From assembly GCA_030266525.1 (NCBI GenBank), contig JAJDIC010000045.1, positions 1-17,008 of the forward strand: DNA of 17,008 nucleotides, given 5' to 3'. A model generated the notes under the pieces. That model did no database searches, was not told the DNA's origin, and worked only from the letters and a program-made list of their open reading frames with translations. The stretch comes from Desulfovibrio sp. OttesenSCG-928-G15 (GTDB taxonomy: Bacteria > Desulfobacterota > Desulfovibrionia > Desulfovibrionales > Desulfovibrionaceae). Of this stretch, positions 1-7,050 are shown piece by piece. A program made the position numbers and the translations under genes. The stretch's first letter is position 1. Each line of letters opens with the position of its first letter.

Positions 1-1266
1 TTCATGACAGCGGGCAAGAACGGCGGCATTGGGGTAATCGCTTTTGACATTACCGATCGCAGGGCGCTTGAGCGCGACATAGTCATGGCAAAGGATCAGG
101 CGGAAGCCTCCAGCCGGGCAAAGGGCGATTTCCTTTCGCGTATGAGCCATGAAATGCGTACGCCGCTCAATGCGGTTATCGGCATGACCCACATTGCCAA
201 AGCTTCCGACGACCCGGCTAAAAAAGAATATTGTCTGGATAAAATCGACGCCGCCTCCGTACACCTGCTCGGCGTAATCAACGACATACTGGATATGTCC
301 AAGATAGAGGCCGACAAGTTTGAGCTGTTCTATTCCGATTTCAGCTTTGAAGACATGCTCCGGCGCGTCTATGACGTGATCAATTTCAGGGTGGAGGAAA
401 GAAAGCAGGCGCTTACCCTGAACATTGACCCTGCTGTGCCTGCCTATATCGAGGGGGACGAGCAACACCTGGCCCAGGTAATGACCAATCTGTTGTCCAA
501 TGCGGTGAAGTTCACCCCGGATGAAGGAGCCATATCGCTGGCTGTGCGCTCTCTGGAAAAAGACGGGCAGGGCATACACGTCCTGGAAGTGCGGGTTACC
601 GACACGGGCATAGGCATTTCTGCGGAACAGCAGGACAGACTCTTCACTTCCTTTGAACAGGCCGACGGCGGCATTTCGCGCAAGTTTGGCGGCACTGGCC
701 TTGGCCTGGCCATATCCCGGCGCATTGTAGAGATGATGGGCGGGACAATCTGGATAGAATCCGAAGAAGGCAAGGGCGCGACCTTTATTTTCACCTTCAA
801 GGCTAAAGCCGTTCAGGCGCTCAAAGCGCAGGGCGAGGGGGAGGCCTCGGCCACAGAGGCGCAGGACGAAGACACCGCCGGAAAATACGCTGGCCGTCAT
901 GTTCTGCTTGCAGAAGACAATGAGATCAACCGTGAAGTCGTTCTTTCCCTATTGGAAGACACGAACCTCGAAATTGATATAGCGGTAAACGGCGCTGAGG
1001 CTGTTGAGTCCTTTGCAGCAGCCCCGTCACGCTACCAGATGGTTTTCATGGATATACACATGCCGGAGGTGGACGGCTACGAAGCTGTCTGCCGAATCAG
1101 GGCCTTGCCTGTGCCCGAGGCCGCCACAGTGCCCATTATCGCCATGACTGCCAACGTATTTCGGGAAGATATCGACAGATGTCTGCAATGCGGCATGAAC
1201 GGGCACATCGCCAAGCCGATTGACCCCGTTGAATTGCATGCGGTGCTGGCCAAATATCTTCAATAA
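1..1266 (+). CDS. Hybrid sensor histidine kinase with C-terminal receiver domain (5'-truncated by window edge)
   Basis: Membrane-associated or cytoplasmic two-component kinase that autophosphorylates on histidine and passes phosphate to its own receiver domain. The frame is open at base 1 and the first residues (GVIAFDITDRR) are the end of a PAS/PAC sensory domain, so the true start lies upstream; the ATG at 4 is probably internal. Counting from that ATG: HisKA dimerisation helix with the phospho-acceptor in SHEMRTPLN (His49); HATPase_c with N box (NLLSNAVKF, 162-170), DTGIGIS (200-206) and GGTGLGLAISRR (229-240); a charged Glu/Ala linker (275-292); and a receiver domain from about 298 with acidic pair Glu304/Asp305, phospho-acceptor Asp350 (FMDIHMP), Thr382 and Lys404. 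All catalytic residues are present. It ends 10 bp from the end of the convergent dmsB. Control of the dms genes is possible but only inferred from position; no separate response regulator is visible. Confidence 0.93.
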   Translation, partial: FMTAGKNGGIGVIAFDITDRRALERDIVMAKDQAEASSRAKGDFLSRMSHEMRTPLNAVIGMTHIAKASDDPAKKEYCLDKIDAASVHLLGVINDILDMSKIEADKFELFYSDFSFEDMLRRVYDVINFRVEERKQALTLNIDPAVPAYIEGDEQHLAQVMTNLLSNAVKFTPDEGAISLAVRSLEKDGQGIHVLEVRVTDTGIGISAEQQDRLFTSFEQADGGISRKFGGTGLGLAISRRIVEMMGGTIWIESEEGKGATFIFTFKAKAVQALKAQGEGEASATEAQDEDTAGKYAGRHVLLAEDNEINREVVLSLLEDTNLEIDIAVNGAEAVESFAAAPSRYQMVFMDIHMPEVDGYEAVCRIRALPVPEAATVPIIAMTANVFREDIDRCLQCGMNGHIAKPIDPVELHAVLAKYLQ

Positions 1267-1276
1267 GGTCGTATTC

Positions 1277-1909
1277 CTATATTTCCTGAGGATTGCTGAT
1301 AAGCGCCCCGCGTGTGCCAAAGGTGGTGCCCAGCGCTTTGGCCTGCCGGTTGGGGGCACATAGAAAGTGCGGACGGGTGAGTTCCGGTGAGGGCAGTGGG
1401 GCGATAGGGGCGTATTCGCCATATTTTTTCCTAAGGTCTTCATATTCCCCGAAATCGAGCGCTCTGCAAGGGCAGGCCGCTACGCAGGCCGGGGGCATTT
1501 CTTCTTTCAGATAGTCCTTGCAAAAATCGCATTTGCTCATCTTGCCGCTTTCTTCATCAAACTGAGGTGCTGTGTATGGGCAGCTCCATTCGCAGGAGCG
1601 ACAGCCCTCGCATTGCTGCGGGTCGATACACACGATGCCGTTTTCGTCTTTGCGTATGGCCTTTGTGGGGCAGCTTTTCGTACATGCCGGGTTTTCACAG
1701 TGATTGCAGGAAAAGGAAATGTAATAGGCGAAAACATTGTGGGTGAAAGCCCCGTTGCCGGTGGGCGTGAAGCCGCCACCGCAATATTCGACCACTTTTC
1801 GCCAGTTTTGGCCTTTGCCGAGGTTGTGCTTGTCCTTGCAAGCAATCATGCAGGTTTTGCAGCCGGTGCACAGTTCGGAATTACAGTAGAACGCGGGGTT
1901 TTGCAGCAT
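1277..1909 (-). CDS. dmsB: DMSO reductase-type iron-sulfur subunit DmsB (four 4Fe-4S clusters)
   Basis: Electron-transfer subunit that carries electrons from a quinol-side donor to the molybdopterin subunit DmsA. The 210-residue product has 16 Cys in four ferredoxin-like groups: 14/17/20/24, 68/71/76/80, 100/103/106/110 and 127/130/142/146, the DmsB/NrfC/PhsB pattern, and its length matches E. coli DmsB. The frame also opens at a TTG at 1942, but the ATG at 1909 puts the first cluster (CTGCKTC) at the usual distance from the N-terminus and has a weak AGAGG upstream. It lies 66 bp downstream of dmsA on the same strand and is surely cotranscribed. No membrane-anchor gene (dmsC) follows: the next gene is the convergent kinase. 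The isolated pair must use an anchor elsewhere or a soluble donor. Confidence 0.9.
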   Translation of the reverse strand: MLQNPAFYCNSELCTGCKTCMIACKDKHNLGKGQNWRKVVEYCGGGFTPTGNGAFTHNVFAYYISFSCNHCENPACTKSCPTKAIRKDENGIVCIDPQQCEGCRSCEWSCPYTAPQFDEESGKMSKCDFCKDYLKEEMPPACVAACPCRALDFGEYEDLRKKYGEYAPIAPLPSPELTRPHFLCAPNRQAKALGTTFGTRGALISNPQEI

Positions 1910-1975
1910 GGGGGCCTCTGTTGTGGAATCACTGATGAACAAAAATATGTGGTAAAAAAGCGTAGTAGCGTTTCC

Positions 1976-4273
1976 TCATGCCTTTTCCACTTGCACGAGA
2001 TTGGTGTGATGCGGGTTGCCTTTGGCCAGGGCGGTCGGCTCAAGCTTTGTAAGCACGTTCACGCAGCCGTTCAGGTCGTCCCCGTTTGCGTCGGGCGTGT
2101 GCCATGCCCCTTGGGGCAGTGAGACGACGCCGGGCATGATGCGCGGCGTAACCCGCGCGTTGATATAGCTTGTGCCCCGGTCGTTAAACACCTTGACTCT
2201 GGCGGCATGTTCAATGCCTCGGGCCGCAGCGTCTATCGGGTTTATCCACAGTTCCTGCGGTGCAACTTCCTGTAGCCAGGAGCAGTTGCCGTAGGTGGAG
2301 TGGGTGCGCTGCTTGCAGTGGTGCCCTATAAGCTGCAAGGGATAGGGTTGCTGCTCATCAATGGGAACACCTTCTGCCGCAGATATAAATTCAGGCAGCG
2401 GGGTAATGGTCTGGTCTGCGGGCAGTGTCCATTCATCGGCAATACGGGCCAGGCGCTGCGAGTAAATTTCAATTTTACCGGAGGGGGTGGGCAGGGGCGC
2501 AGCTACCGGGTTTTGTCGAAAATTCTTGAGCCCGATATACATTTGCGGGATTGCTTCTTTGTATACGCCCAACGCGAAGGCTTCTTCAAGTGTTGCTGGA
2601 AGGTTCGGTACGTTCTTGCGCGATTCGGCGTATAAATGCTCCAGCCACTGCTGTCTCGTCCGGCCTTCGGTGAAGGCTTCTCTTGTGCCCATACCTTCGG
2701 CAATGTCCGCGCAAATGTCATAGATGCTGCGGCTTTCGCCAAGCGGTTCAATGCATTTGTCGTCAAAAATCACGTAGGCGATATTGGCGTCACCGCCGAC
2801 AGCCCAGTCGTGTTCTTCCAGGTTTGTGCATACGGGCAGCACAATGTCCGCGTAGCGAGCCGAAGGGGTAAATGTCGTATCAAGCAATACGATGCTTTCG
2901 CATTTGCTTTCGTCGGCAAGAATGGGGTGCATCTGGTTGATGCCGCCGTGCTGGTTTGTCAGGCAGTTGCCCGCATAGTTCCAGAGAAATTTGATTGGTG
3001 TTGTGAGTTTGTCGCTCCCTCGTATTCCGGCTGTTCTGGCGCTCATTTGTGTATGGTCGTCAATGGCCTGAAACCAGTTGAAGCTGGAAACGGCGGTGCG
3101 TACCGGATTGCTCAAAGTAGGGAAGGGGGCCATGGCAATGGTGCGGACCGCGTTTGGCTCCCGCTCACCCGTGTTTGTGCCCTCAAGGCCGATGTTGCCG
3201 GTAAGCACTGCCAGCATGCAAATGGCGCGGGAAAGGTTTTCCCCGTAAGCGCTGCGCTGCGGCCCCCAGCCCTGGCATATGAAACAGGGTGAGGCTTCGG
3301 TAATTTCTTGAGCCAGGCGGGTAATGCGTTCAGCCGGAACAGCGGTTATGGCTTCCGCCCAGGCCGGTGTTTTGGTCAGCCCGTCTTGCCCCGCGCCCAG
3401 AATGTAGGACACATAGGAGGAACCGGGCGCTGCCCCCGGCGGAAGGGAGTCTTCATCGTAGCCGATAGTGTAGCTGTCCAGAAAATTTTTATTTACCAGA
3501 CCTTTTGTAATCAACTCATGAGCCAGCGCGGCGCAAAGAGCTGCATCTGTGCCGGGACGTATGGGTATCCATTCGTCACCGGCGGTGACCATGGTGTCGG
3601 TGTAGAGCGGGTCAATGACAATGGTGCGCGTGTTTCGGGTGAAACGAGCCTTTTGCAGGCTGCGGGCCTTGGTGCCGGACATGCGGGTTTCGGCCGGGTT
3701 GTTGCCGAAAAAAAGGGCCAGCTGTGCGTCCTGCATGGCGGGCAGGGTGCTGGAATCAAAGGTTTTCCCGAATAAAAACGGCATGCCCGCAGCTATTTGG
3801 GCTGTGGAATAGTTGGAGTACTGGTTCAGATAACCGCCAAGCACGTTCATCAACCGGGCCAGAGGACTTGTTTCGGTGGGCCAGCTTTTTCCCATGGCGC
3901 TGCCAATCGCGCCGGTGCCGTAGTTCAGGTATACGGCTTCGTTACCGTATGCTTGCAGTGTTGCGTCAAGCCGTGCGCATACTTCGTTGATTGCCTCATC
4001 CCAGGAAATGCGCTCAAACGCGCCTTCGCCTCTTTTGCCCACGCGGCGCATGGGGTACAAAAGGCGTTCCTTGGCGTACACGCGCTGGCGCATGGAGCGA
4101 CCGCGCAAACAGGCCCGAAGCTGATGCTGACCGTATGCGTCTGTTCCGGTGTTATCTGTTTCAATGCGGGTAATGACACCGCCTCGGACATGCACGCGCA
4201 AGGCGCAACGGCTGCCGCAGTTCACGTTGCATGAATTCCAGCGGATTGCATCGGGTGGGCTTGTGTGTTTCAT
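1976..4273 (-). CDS. dmsA: DMSO reductase-type molybdopterin oxidoreductase catalytic subunit DmsA
   Basis: Catalytic subunit of the DMSO reductase family, carrying bis-MGD and one 4Fe-4S cluster; the usual substrate is DMSO or a related S/N-oxide. From the ATG at 4273 the product is 765 residues: cluster ligands Cys15, Cys19, Cys23 and Cys55 (CLRGRS), the YSTAQ motif whose Ser156 should ligate Mo, a GAAPGSSYVSYILG segment typical of DmsA/YnfE, and the MGD-binding C-terminal end GNPHHTNLVQVEK. An upstream in-frame extension to 4417 exists, but its residues resemble no leader. The 765 residues are close to processed E. coli DmsA. No twin-arginine motif is found in this frame or in the adjacent reading frame I checked, so export is not supported and the start is less certain; there is no good Shine-Dalgarno before 4273. 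Tetrathionate or other S/N-oxide substrates cannot be excluded. Confidence 0.88.
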   Translation of the reverse strand: MKHTSPPDAIRWNSCNVNCGSRCALRVHVRGGVITRIETDNTGTDAYGQHQLRACLRGRSMRQRVYAKERLLYPMRRVGKRGEGAFERISWDEAINEVCARLDATLQAYGNEAVYLNYGTGAIGSAMGKSWPTETSPLARLMNVLGGYLNQYSNYSTAQIAAGMPFLFGKTFDSSTLPAMQDAQLALFFGNNPAETRMSGTKARSLQKARFTRNTRTIVIDPLYTDTMVTAGDEWIPIRPGTDAALCAALAHELITKGLVNKNFLDSYTIGYDEDSLPPGAAPGSSYVSYILGAGQDGLTKTPAWAEAITAVPAERITRLAQEITEASPCFICQGWGPQRSAYGENLSRAICMLAVLTGNIGLEGTNTGEREPNAVRTIAMAPFPTLSNPVRTAVSSFNWFQAIDDHTQMSARTAGIRGSDKLTTPIKFLWNYAGNCLTNQHGGINQMHPILADESKCESIVLLDTTFTPSARYADIVLPVCTNLEEHDWAVGGDANIAYVIFDDKCIEPLGESRSIYDICADIAEGMGTREAFTEGRTRQQWLEHLYAESRKNVPNLPATLEEAFALGVYKEAIPQMYIGLKNFRQNPVAAPLPTPSGKIEIYSQRLARIADEWTLPADQTITPLPEFISAAEGVPIDEQQPYPLQLIGHHCKQRTHSTYGNCSWLQEVAPQELWINPIDAAARGIEHAARVKVFNDRGTSYINARVTPRIMPGVVSLPQGAWHTPDANGDDLNGCVNVLTKLEPTALAKGNPHHTNLVQVEKA

Positions 4274-4311
4274 CGGGGCATACCGTTCATCTGTTATCTG
4301 TGACAGGCTTT

Positions 4312-4348
4312 TGTCCGGTACAGTATAGCGTGTTGTTGCACAGAACAA
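4312..4348 (-). promoter_or_regulatory. Possible dmsAB promoter
   Basis: Read on the minus strand, TATACT (complement of 4322-4327) is a good -10 hexamer with a weak TTGTT-type -35 about 16 bp upstream. This would give a leader of about 40 nt before the dmsA ATG at 4273. On the plus strand an overlapping TTGCAC (4336-4341) / TATACG (4358-4363) pair with 16-bp spacing could serve the divergent gene at 4460. Both are assignments by eye. Confidence 0.3.
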
Positions 4349-4459
4349 GCCCCCAGGTATACGCGGTACATGATGCGGAGTATGACGAAATGTGTTACAA
4401 GGAAAAACAGCCTGCAAAGCTGCATTGCGCGGGCAGATATTTTTTCCGGGAGGACCCCC

Positions 4460-5443
4460 ATGCTTTTACTGAACAGAGCAGCGATTAAGGAGTTTTTTAC
4501 CCTTAAAGACAGTATTGACGCGGTAAAAAAGGCATTTTCCCTTTTTTCGGCGGGCAAGGTTGAAGTGCCGCTCAGAACCCACATCAATGCTACAGGCCGT
4601 GACGGCGTATTTTTGTGCATGCCGGGTTTTTGCGACGAGGAAAACGCTTCCTGCGTAAAAGTGTTGAATATGTTCAAAAACAATATAGACAAGGGCATTC
4701 CTTCCATCAACGCATGGGTGCTGGTGATGGACGCGGATACCGGGGTTATTGAAGGGCTTGTGGATGGAAGCTATGTTACCCAGCTGCGTACGGGCGCTGC
4801 TTCCGGCGCGGCTTTTGACCTTCTTGCCGTGAAGGATTGCAAAAAGGGCGCGCTTATCGGCACGGGCGGACAGGCCGCAACCCAGCTTGAAGCCATGCTT
4901 GCCGTGCGCAAACTGGAAGAAGTGCAGCTTTGCGATATTCAGTATGAGCGGGCAAAGACCTTTGCCGAAACCTTGGGCAGGGAGCTTGCCCACTACGGGG
5001 CAAAAATCACGGCTGTGCCCAGTGCGGACATAGCCGTCAAGGACGCTGACTTGTTGATCACGGTTACTCCGTCTGAAAAACCCGTGTTCAACGCGGATCT
5101 GGTAAAACAGGGGGCGACTATCAGTTGTGTGGGCTCTTACCAGCCGCACATGCAGGAAATGGACCCGAAAGCCCTGGTCCGCGCTTCCAAACTGTATTTC
5201 GATTCCGAGGAAGCCGTGCTGTCGGAAGCCGGGGATATTCTGATTCCGCTGGCTGACGGCACTATAACCAAAGACAAGTTTACCGGAGATTTGGGCCAGG
5301 TGATTAACGGCGAAGTGATCGGGCGGGAAAATGACGAAGAAATCATCATTTTCAAAACAGTAGGCATAGCTGCTCAGGACGTCGTTACCGCCAAGCGGAT
5401 ATTTGACAAGGCTAAAGCCACCGGCAGCGGCTTCACTTGGTAA
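4460..5443 (+). CDS. Ornithine cyclodeaminase / mu-crystallin family NAD(P)-dependent enzyme
   Basis: Member of the family that includes ornithine cyclodeaminase, archaeal-type alanine dehydrogenase and 1-pyrroline-2-carboxylate reductase, cytosolic enzymes acting on amino or imino acids. The 327-residue product has the expected length. Visible features are Lys67 (KVLNMF), the QLRTGAASG segment (108-116) with Arg110, and the Rossmann dinucleotide loop GTGGQA (134-139) after a short hydrophobic strand. The ATG at 4460 is chosen because GGGAGGA lies at 4448-4454 and the homologous region begins directly (MLLLNRAAIKEF); the frame is open back to 4370 but that part is not family-like. The last two codons and the stop lie inside a 137-bp inverted repeat, so the C-terminus (…GSGFTW) may have been altered by that element. 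The substrate cannot be read from the sequence. The sulfur-type PLP enzyme downstream suggests a shared amino-acid catabolic role, by inference only. Confidence 0.85.
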   Translation: MLLLNRAAIKEFFTLKDSIDAVKKAFSLFSAGKVEVPLRTHINATGRDGVFLCMPGFCDEENASCVKVLNMFKNNIDKGIPSINAWVLVMDADTGVIEGLVDGSYVTQLRTGAASGAAFDLLAVKDCKKGALIGTGGQAATQLEAMLAVRKLEEVQLCDIQYERAKTFAETLGRELAHYGAKITAVPSADIAVKDADLLITVTPSEKPVFNADLVKQGATISCVGSYQPHMQEMDPKALVRASKLYFDSEEAVLSEAGDILIPLADGTITKDKFTGDLGQVINGEVIGRENDEEIIIFKTVGIAAQDVVTAKRIFDKAKATGSGFTW

Positions 5444-5572
5444 GCACTGACTTTTTCCGTCTGGACTGCGTTGCTGCGCCCTTTTTGAAGGGGGGGCAGG
5501 ACCGAAGAGTCCAGCCCCCCCTTCAAAAAGGGCGCGCGCCTTGCCAGACGAAAAAATTCAGTGCTTACCAAG
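5436..5572. repeat. 137-bp nested palindrome (MITE- or REP-like element)
   Basis: Outer arms of 15 bp are perfect (CTTGGTAAGCACTGA, 5436-5450, against 5558-5572). Middle arms CGTCTGG (5458-5464) and CCAGACG (5544-5550) also pair. A perfect 22-bp inner stem (5476-5497 with 5514-5535) contains runs of seven G and seven C, and is capped by GGAC/GTCC around a CGAAGA loop. No T tract follows, so it is not a simple terminator. The left arm begins inside the upstream gene and contains its stop codon. The nesting and sharp ends suggest a non-coding mobile repeat. It encodes no transposase, and no second copy is in the window. Confidence 0.85.
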
Positions 5573-5600
5573 CTTTTGCTGCTACCCATAGAAGAGGAAA

Positions 5601-5690
5601 GGGGTTGCTTCGCTCCCCTTTCTGGAGAGAGGGGTTGCTTTGCTCCCGTTTCTGGAGAGAGGGGGTGCTTTGCTTCCTTTTCGGGAGAGA
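5601..5690. repeat. Three tandem 30-bp direct repeats
   Basis: Units at 5601-5630, 5631-5660 and 5661-5690 share the pattern GGGGTTGCTTnGCTCCC, then TTTCTGGAGAGA. Units 1 and 2 differ at two positions and unit 3 at several; a decayed partial fourth unit may follow from 5691. Both strands can be translated through the array as 10-residue repeats because 30 is a multiple of three, but no gene-like context supports coding. The array lies in the 403-bp gap 5444-5846, which otherwise holds the palindrome upstream and two leader hairpins downstream. Confidence 0.85.
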
Positions 5691-5778
5691 GGGCGAGGAC
5701 GGTTTTCTTTTCGCTTTTCGGGATGGCGTTATTCCTCATCGGGGGCGGCGTCCAGGTAAAGCGTTCCATATATAACCA

Positions 5779-5838
5779 CCCCGTTTGGCCTGGCGAACGG
5801 GGGGTCCCAAGGGGGGTACCTCCTTGGGGCGCGGGAGG
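5779..5838 (+). promoter_or_regulatory. Structured leader with tandem hairpins and possible Shine-Dalgarno switch
   Basis: Hairpin A pairs CCCCGTT (5779-5785) with AACGGGG (5796-5802). Hairpin B pairs CCCAAGG (5806-5812) with CCTTGGG (5822-5828) plus three inner pairs. The 3' side of hairpin B contains ACCTCCTT (5818-5825), which resembles the 16S anti-Shine-Dalgarno. Its CCTCC (5819-5823) could instead pair with GGAGG (5834-5838), the ribosome binding site of the next gene. The two pairings exclude each other. Structures were drawn by eye, and no known riboswitch class is recognised. Confidence 0.4.
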
Positions 5839-5846
5839 CAAATCAT

Positions 5847-6905
5847 ATGCATGCACACGCAGCCATACAGGCAAAAATCGACGCACTGCCGCGCAGAAGT
5901 CTTGCCTTTTATCCCACACCGCTGCACAAACTGGAGCGGCTTTCTGGTCATTTCGGAGTAAACCTGTACATGAAGCGCGATGATTTGTCCGGCCGGGGTT
6001 CCTTTGGCGGCAACAAGATGCGTAAGCTGGAGTTCCTGATTGGCGACGCAATCGCCCAGGGCTGTGACACAGTCGTCACCTTTGGGGCGGCGCAGTCCAA
6101 TCATGCCATGCAAACGGTGTGCGCTTGCCGGGCCTGCGGACTTTCGCCTGTACTTTTTTTGACCACGGTGGTGGATTTTGACCCGCAGGATGTCAGGGCC
6201 AACATGCTGGTGAACGAAATCATGGGTGCGGAAATGCATTTGATACCGCCGCAAAAAGGCTCGGTCACAGATGCCTTTAAGCGCACCCAGGAACTTGCCG
6301 CAAAACGGATAGGCGAACTTGAAGCCGACGGGCGCAAGGTCTATGTTATTCCTGTAGGCGGAACTACGAGCGTTGGTTGCGTCGGGTTTGCCAATGCCGT
6401 GCTTGAGCTGTGCGGCCAGATGGACGCGCTGGAAATAAGCCCGGATTTCATTGCTCACAGCACGGGTTCCGGCGGCACAATGGCGGGCCTTGTGGCCGGA
6501 AAAGCCCTTACGCAAACGCAGGCAGCCATCCTTTCATTCAGCGCGTTCAACCCCGGAGGGGAAGAGGGCGAACACGCAGCTTTTGCTGCGGGCATGGCCA
6601 ATAGCGTACTTGAACAGGTGGGCGTTCCGCAGAGGGTCGGCGCAAAAGATTGTACCATTGATCAAAACTATTTCGCCCCCGGCTATGAACTGCCCAATGA
6701 CCTGACGGATGAAGCGATAAAACTTCTGGCGCGGGAAGAAGGCATATTGGTGGACCCGGTGTATTCGGGCAAGGCTCTGGCTGGATTGTTCGACTATATC
6801 CACAAGGGCACCATAGCGCCGGGAAGCAATGTCGTATTCTGGCACACGGGTGGCGTTGTCGCGTTATTTGCGGAAAAGGAAATTCTTGGCAATATACGTA
6901 ACTGA
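5847..6905 (+). CDS. PLP-dependent D-cysteine desulfhydrase / ACC deaminase family enzyme (possibly L-cysteate sulfo-lyase)
   Basis: Cytosolic fold-type II PLP enzyme. Family members release ammonia and sulfide from D-cysteine (DcyD), sulfite from L-cysteate (CuyA), or deaminate 1-aminocyclopropane-carboxylate. The 352-residue product has the expected length. Visible motifs are FYPTPLHKLERL (21-32), the PLP lysine in GGNKMRKLE (Lys57), QSNHAMQT (83-90), the phosphate-binding STGSGGT (205-211), and HTGG near the C-terminus (333-336). The ATG at 5847 has GGGAGG at 5833-5838, eight bases upstream. The three activities cannot be separated by eye. In a sulfite-reducing anaerobe, cysteate lyase would feed sulfite to respiration and cysteine desulfhydrase would yield sulfide. 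It lies 403 bp after the cyclodeaminase-family gene, behind a structured leader that may control translation. Confidence 0.87.
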   Translation: MHAHAAIQAKIDALPRRSLAFYPTPLHKLERLSGHFGVNLYMKRDDLSGRGSFGGNKMRKLEFLIGDAIAQGCDTVVTFGAAQSNHAMQTVCACRACGLSPVLFLTTVVDFDPQDVRANMLVNEIMGAEMHLIPPQKGSVTDAFKRTQELAAKRIGELEADGRKVYVIPVGGTTSVGCVGFANAVLELCGQMDALEISPDFIAHSTGSGGTMAGLVAGKALTQTQAAILSFSAFNPGGEEGEHAAFAAGMANSVLEQVGVPQRVGAKDCTIDQNYFAPGYELPNDLTDEAIKLLAREEGILVDPVYSGKALAGLFDYIHKGTIAPGSNVVFWHTGGVVALFAEKEILGNIRN

Positions 6906-6949
6906 GCGAAAAAGGGGCGTGCCGCCGAAATATGGGTGTACGTGCCGAA

Positions 6950-6971
6950 CTCTGTCAAAACAGGGCTTTTT
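6950..6971 (+). terminator. Probable Rho-independent terminator
   Basis: Six-base-pair stem CTCTGT (6950-6955) with ACAGGG (6960-6965), one G-U pair, loop CAAA, followed by CTTTTT. It lies 45 bp after the stop of the PLP enzyme gene. The stem is short, so efficiency may be modest. Confidence 0.5.
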
Positions 6972-6983
6972 GCCAGTCTGTCG

Positions 6984-7025
6984 CTTGCGCGTTTTGCTTT
7001 CCGTTTACGCGACGCAAGGTTTTTT
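6984..7025 (+). terminator. Second terminator-like hairpin before the methylase gene
   Basis: CTTGCGCG (6984-6991) pairs with the region ending CGCAAG (7013-7018), with inner CGCG/CGCG pairing and a small bulge, followed by six T (7020-7025). It ends 25 bp before the methylase ATG, so it could alternatively act as an attenuator for that gene. Confidence 0.45.
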
Positions 7026-7050
7026 CATCTTAGACCAAGGCCACGACCCC

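Noticed and set aside
5601..5690. CRISPR array
   Set aside because: The 30-bp units are contiguous with no unique spacers, and no cas genes are nearby.
5374..6051. Minus-strand open frame through the palindrome and 30-bp repeats
   Set aside because: Its apparent 10-residue repeats come from the non-coding tandem array and it overlaps two real genes.
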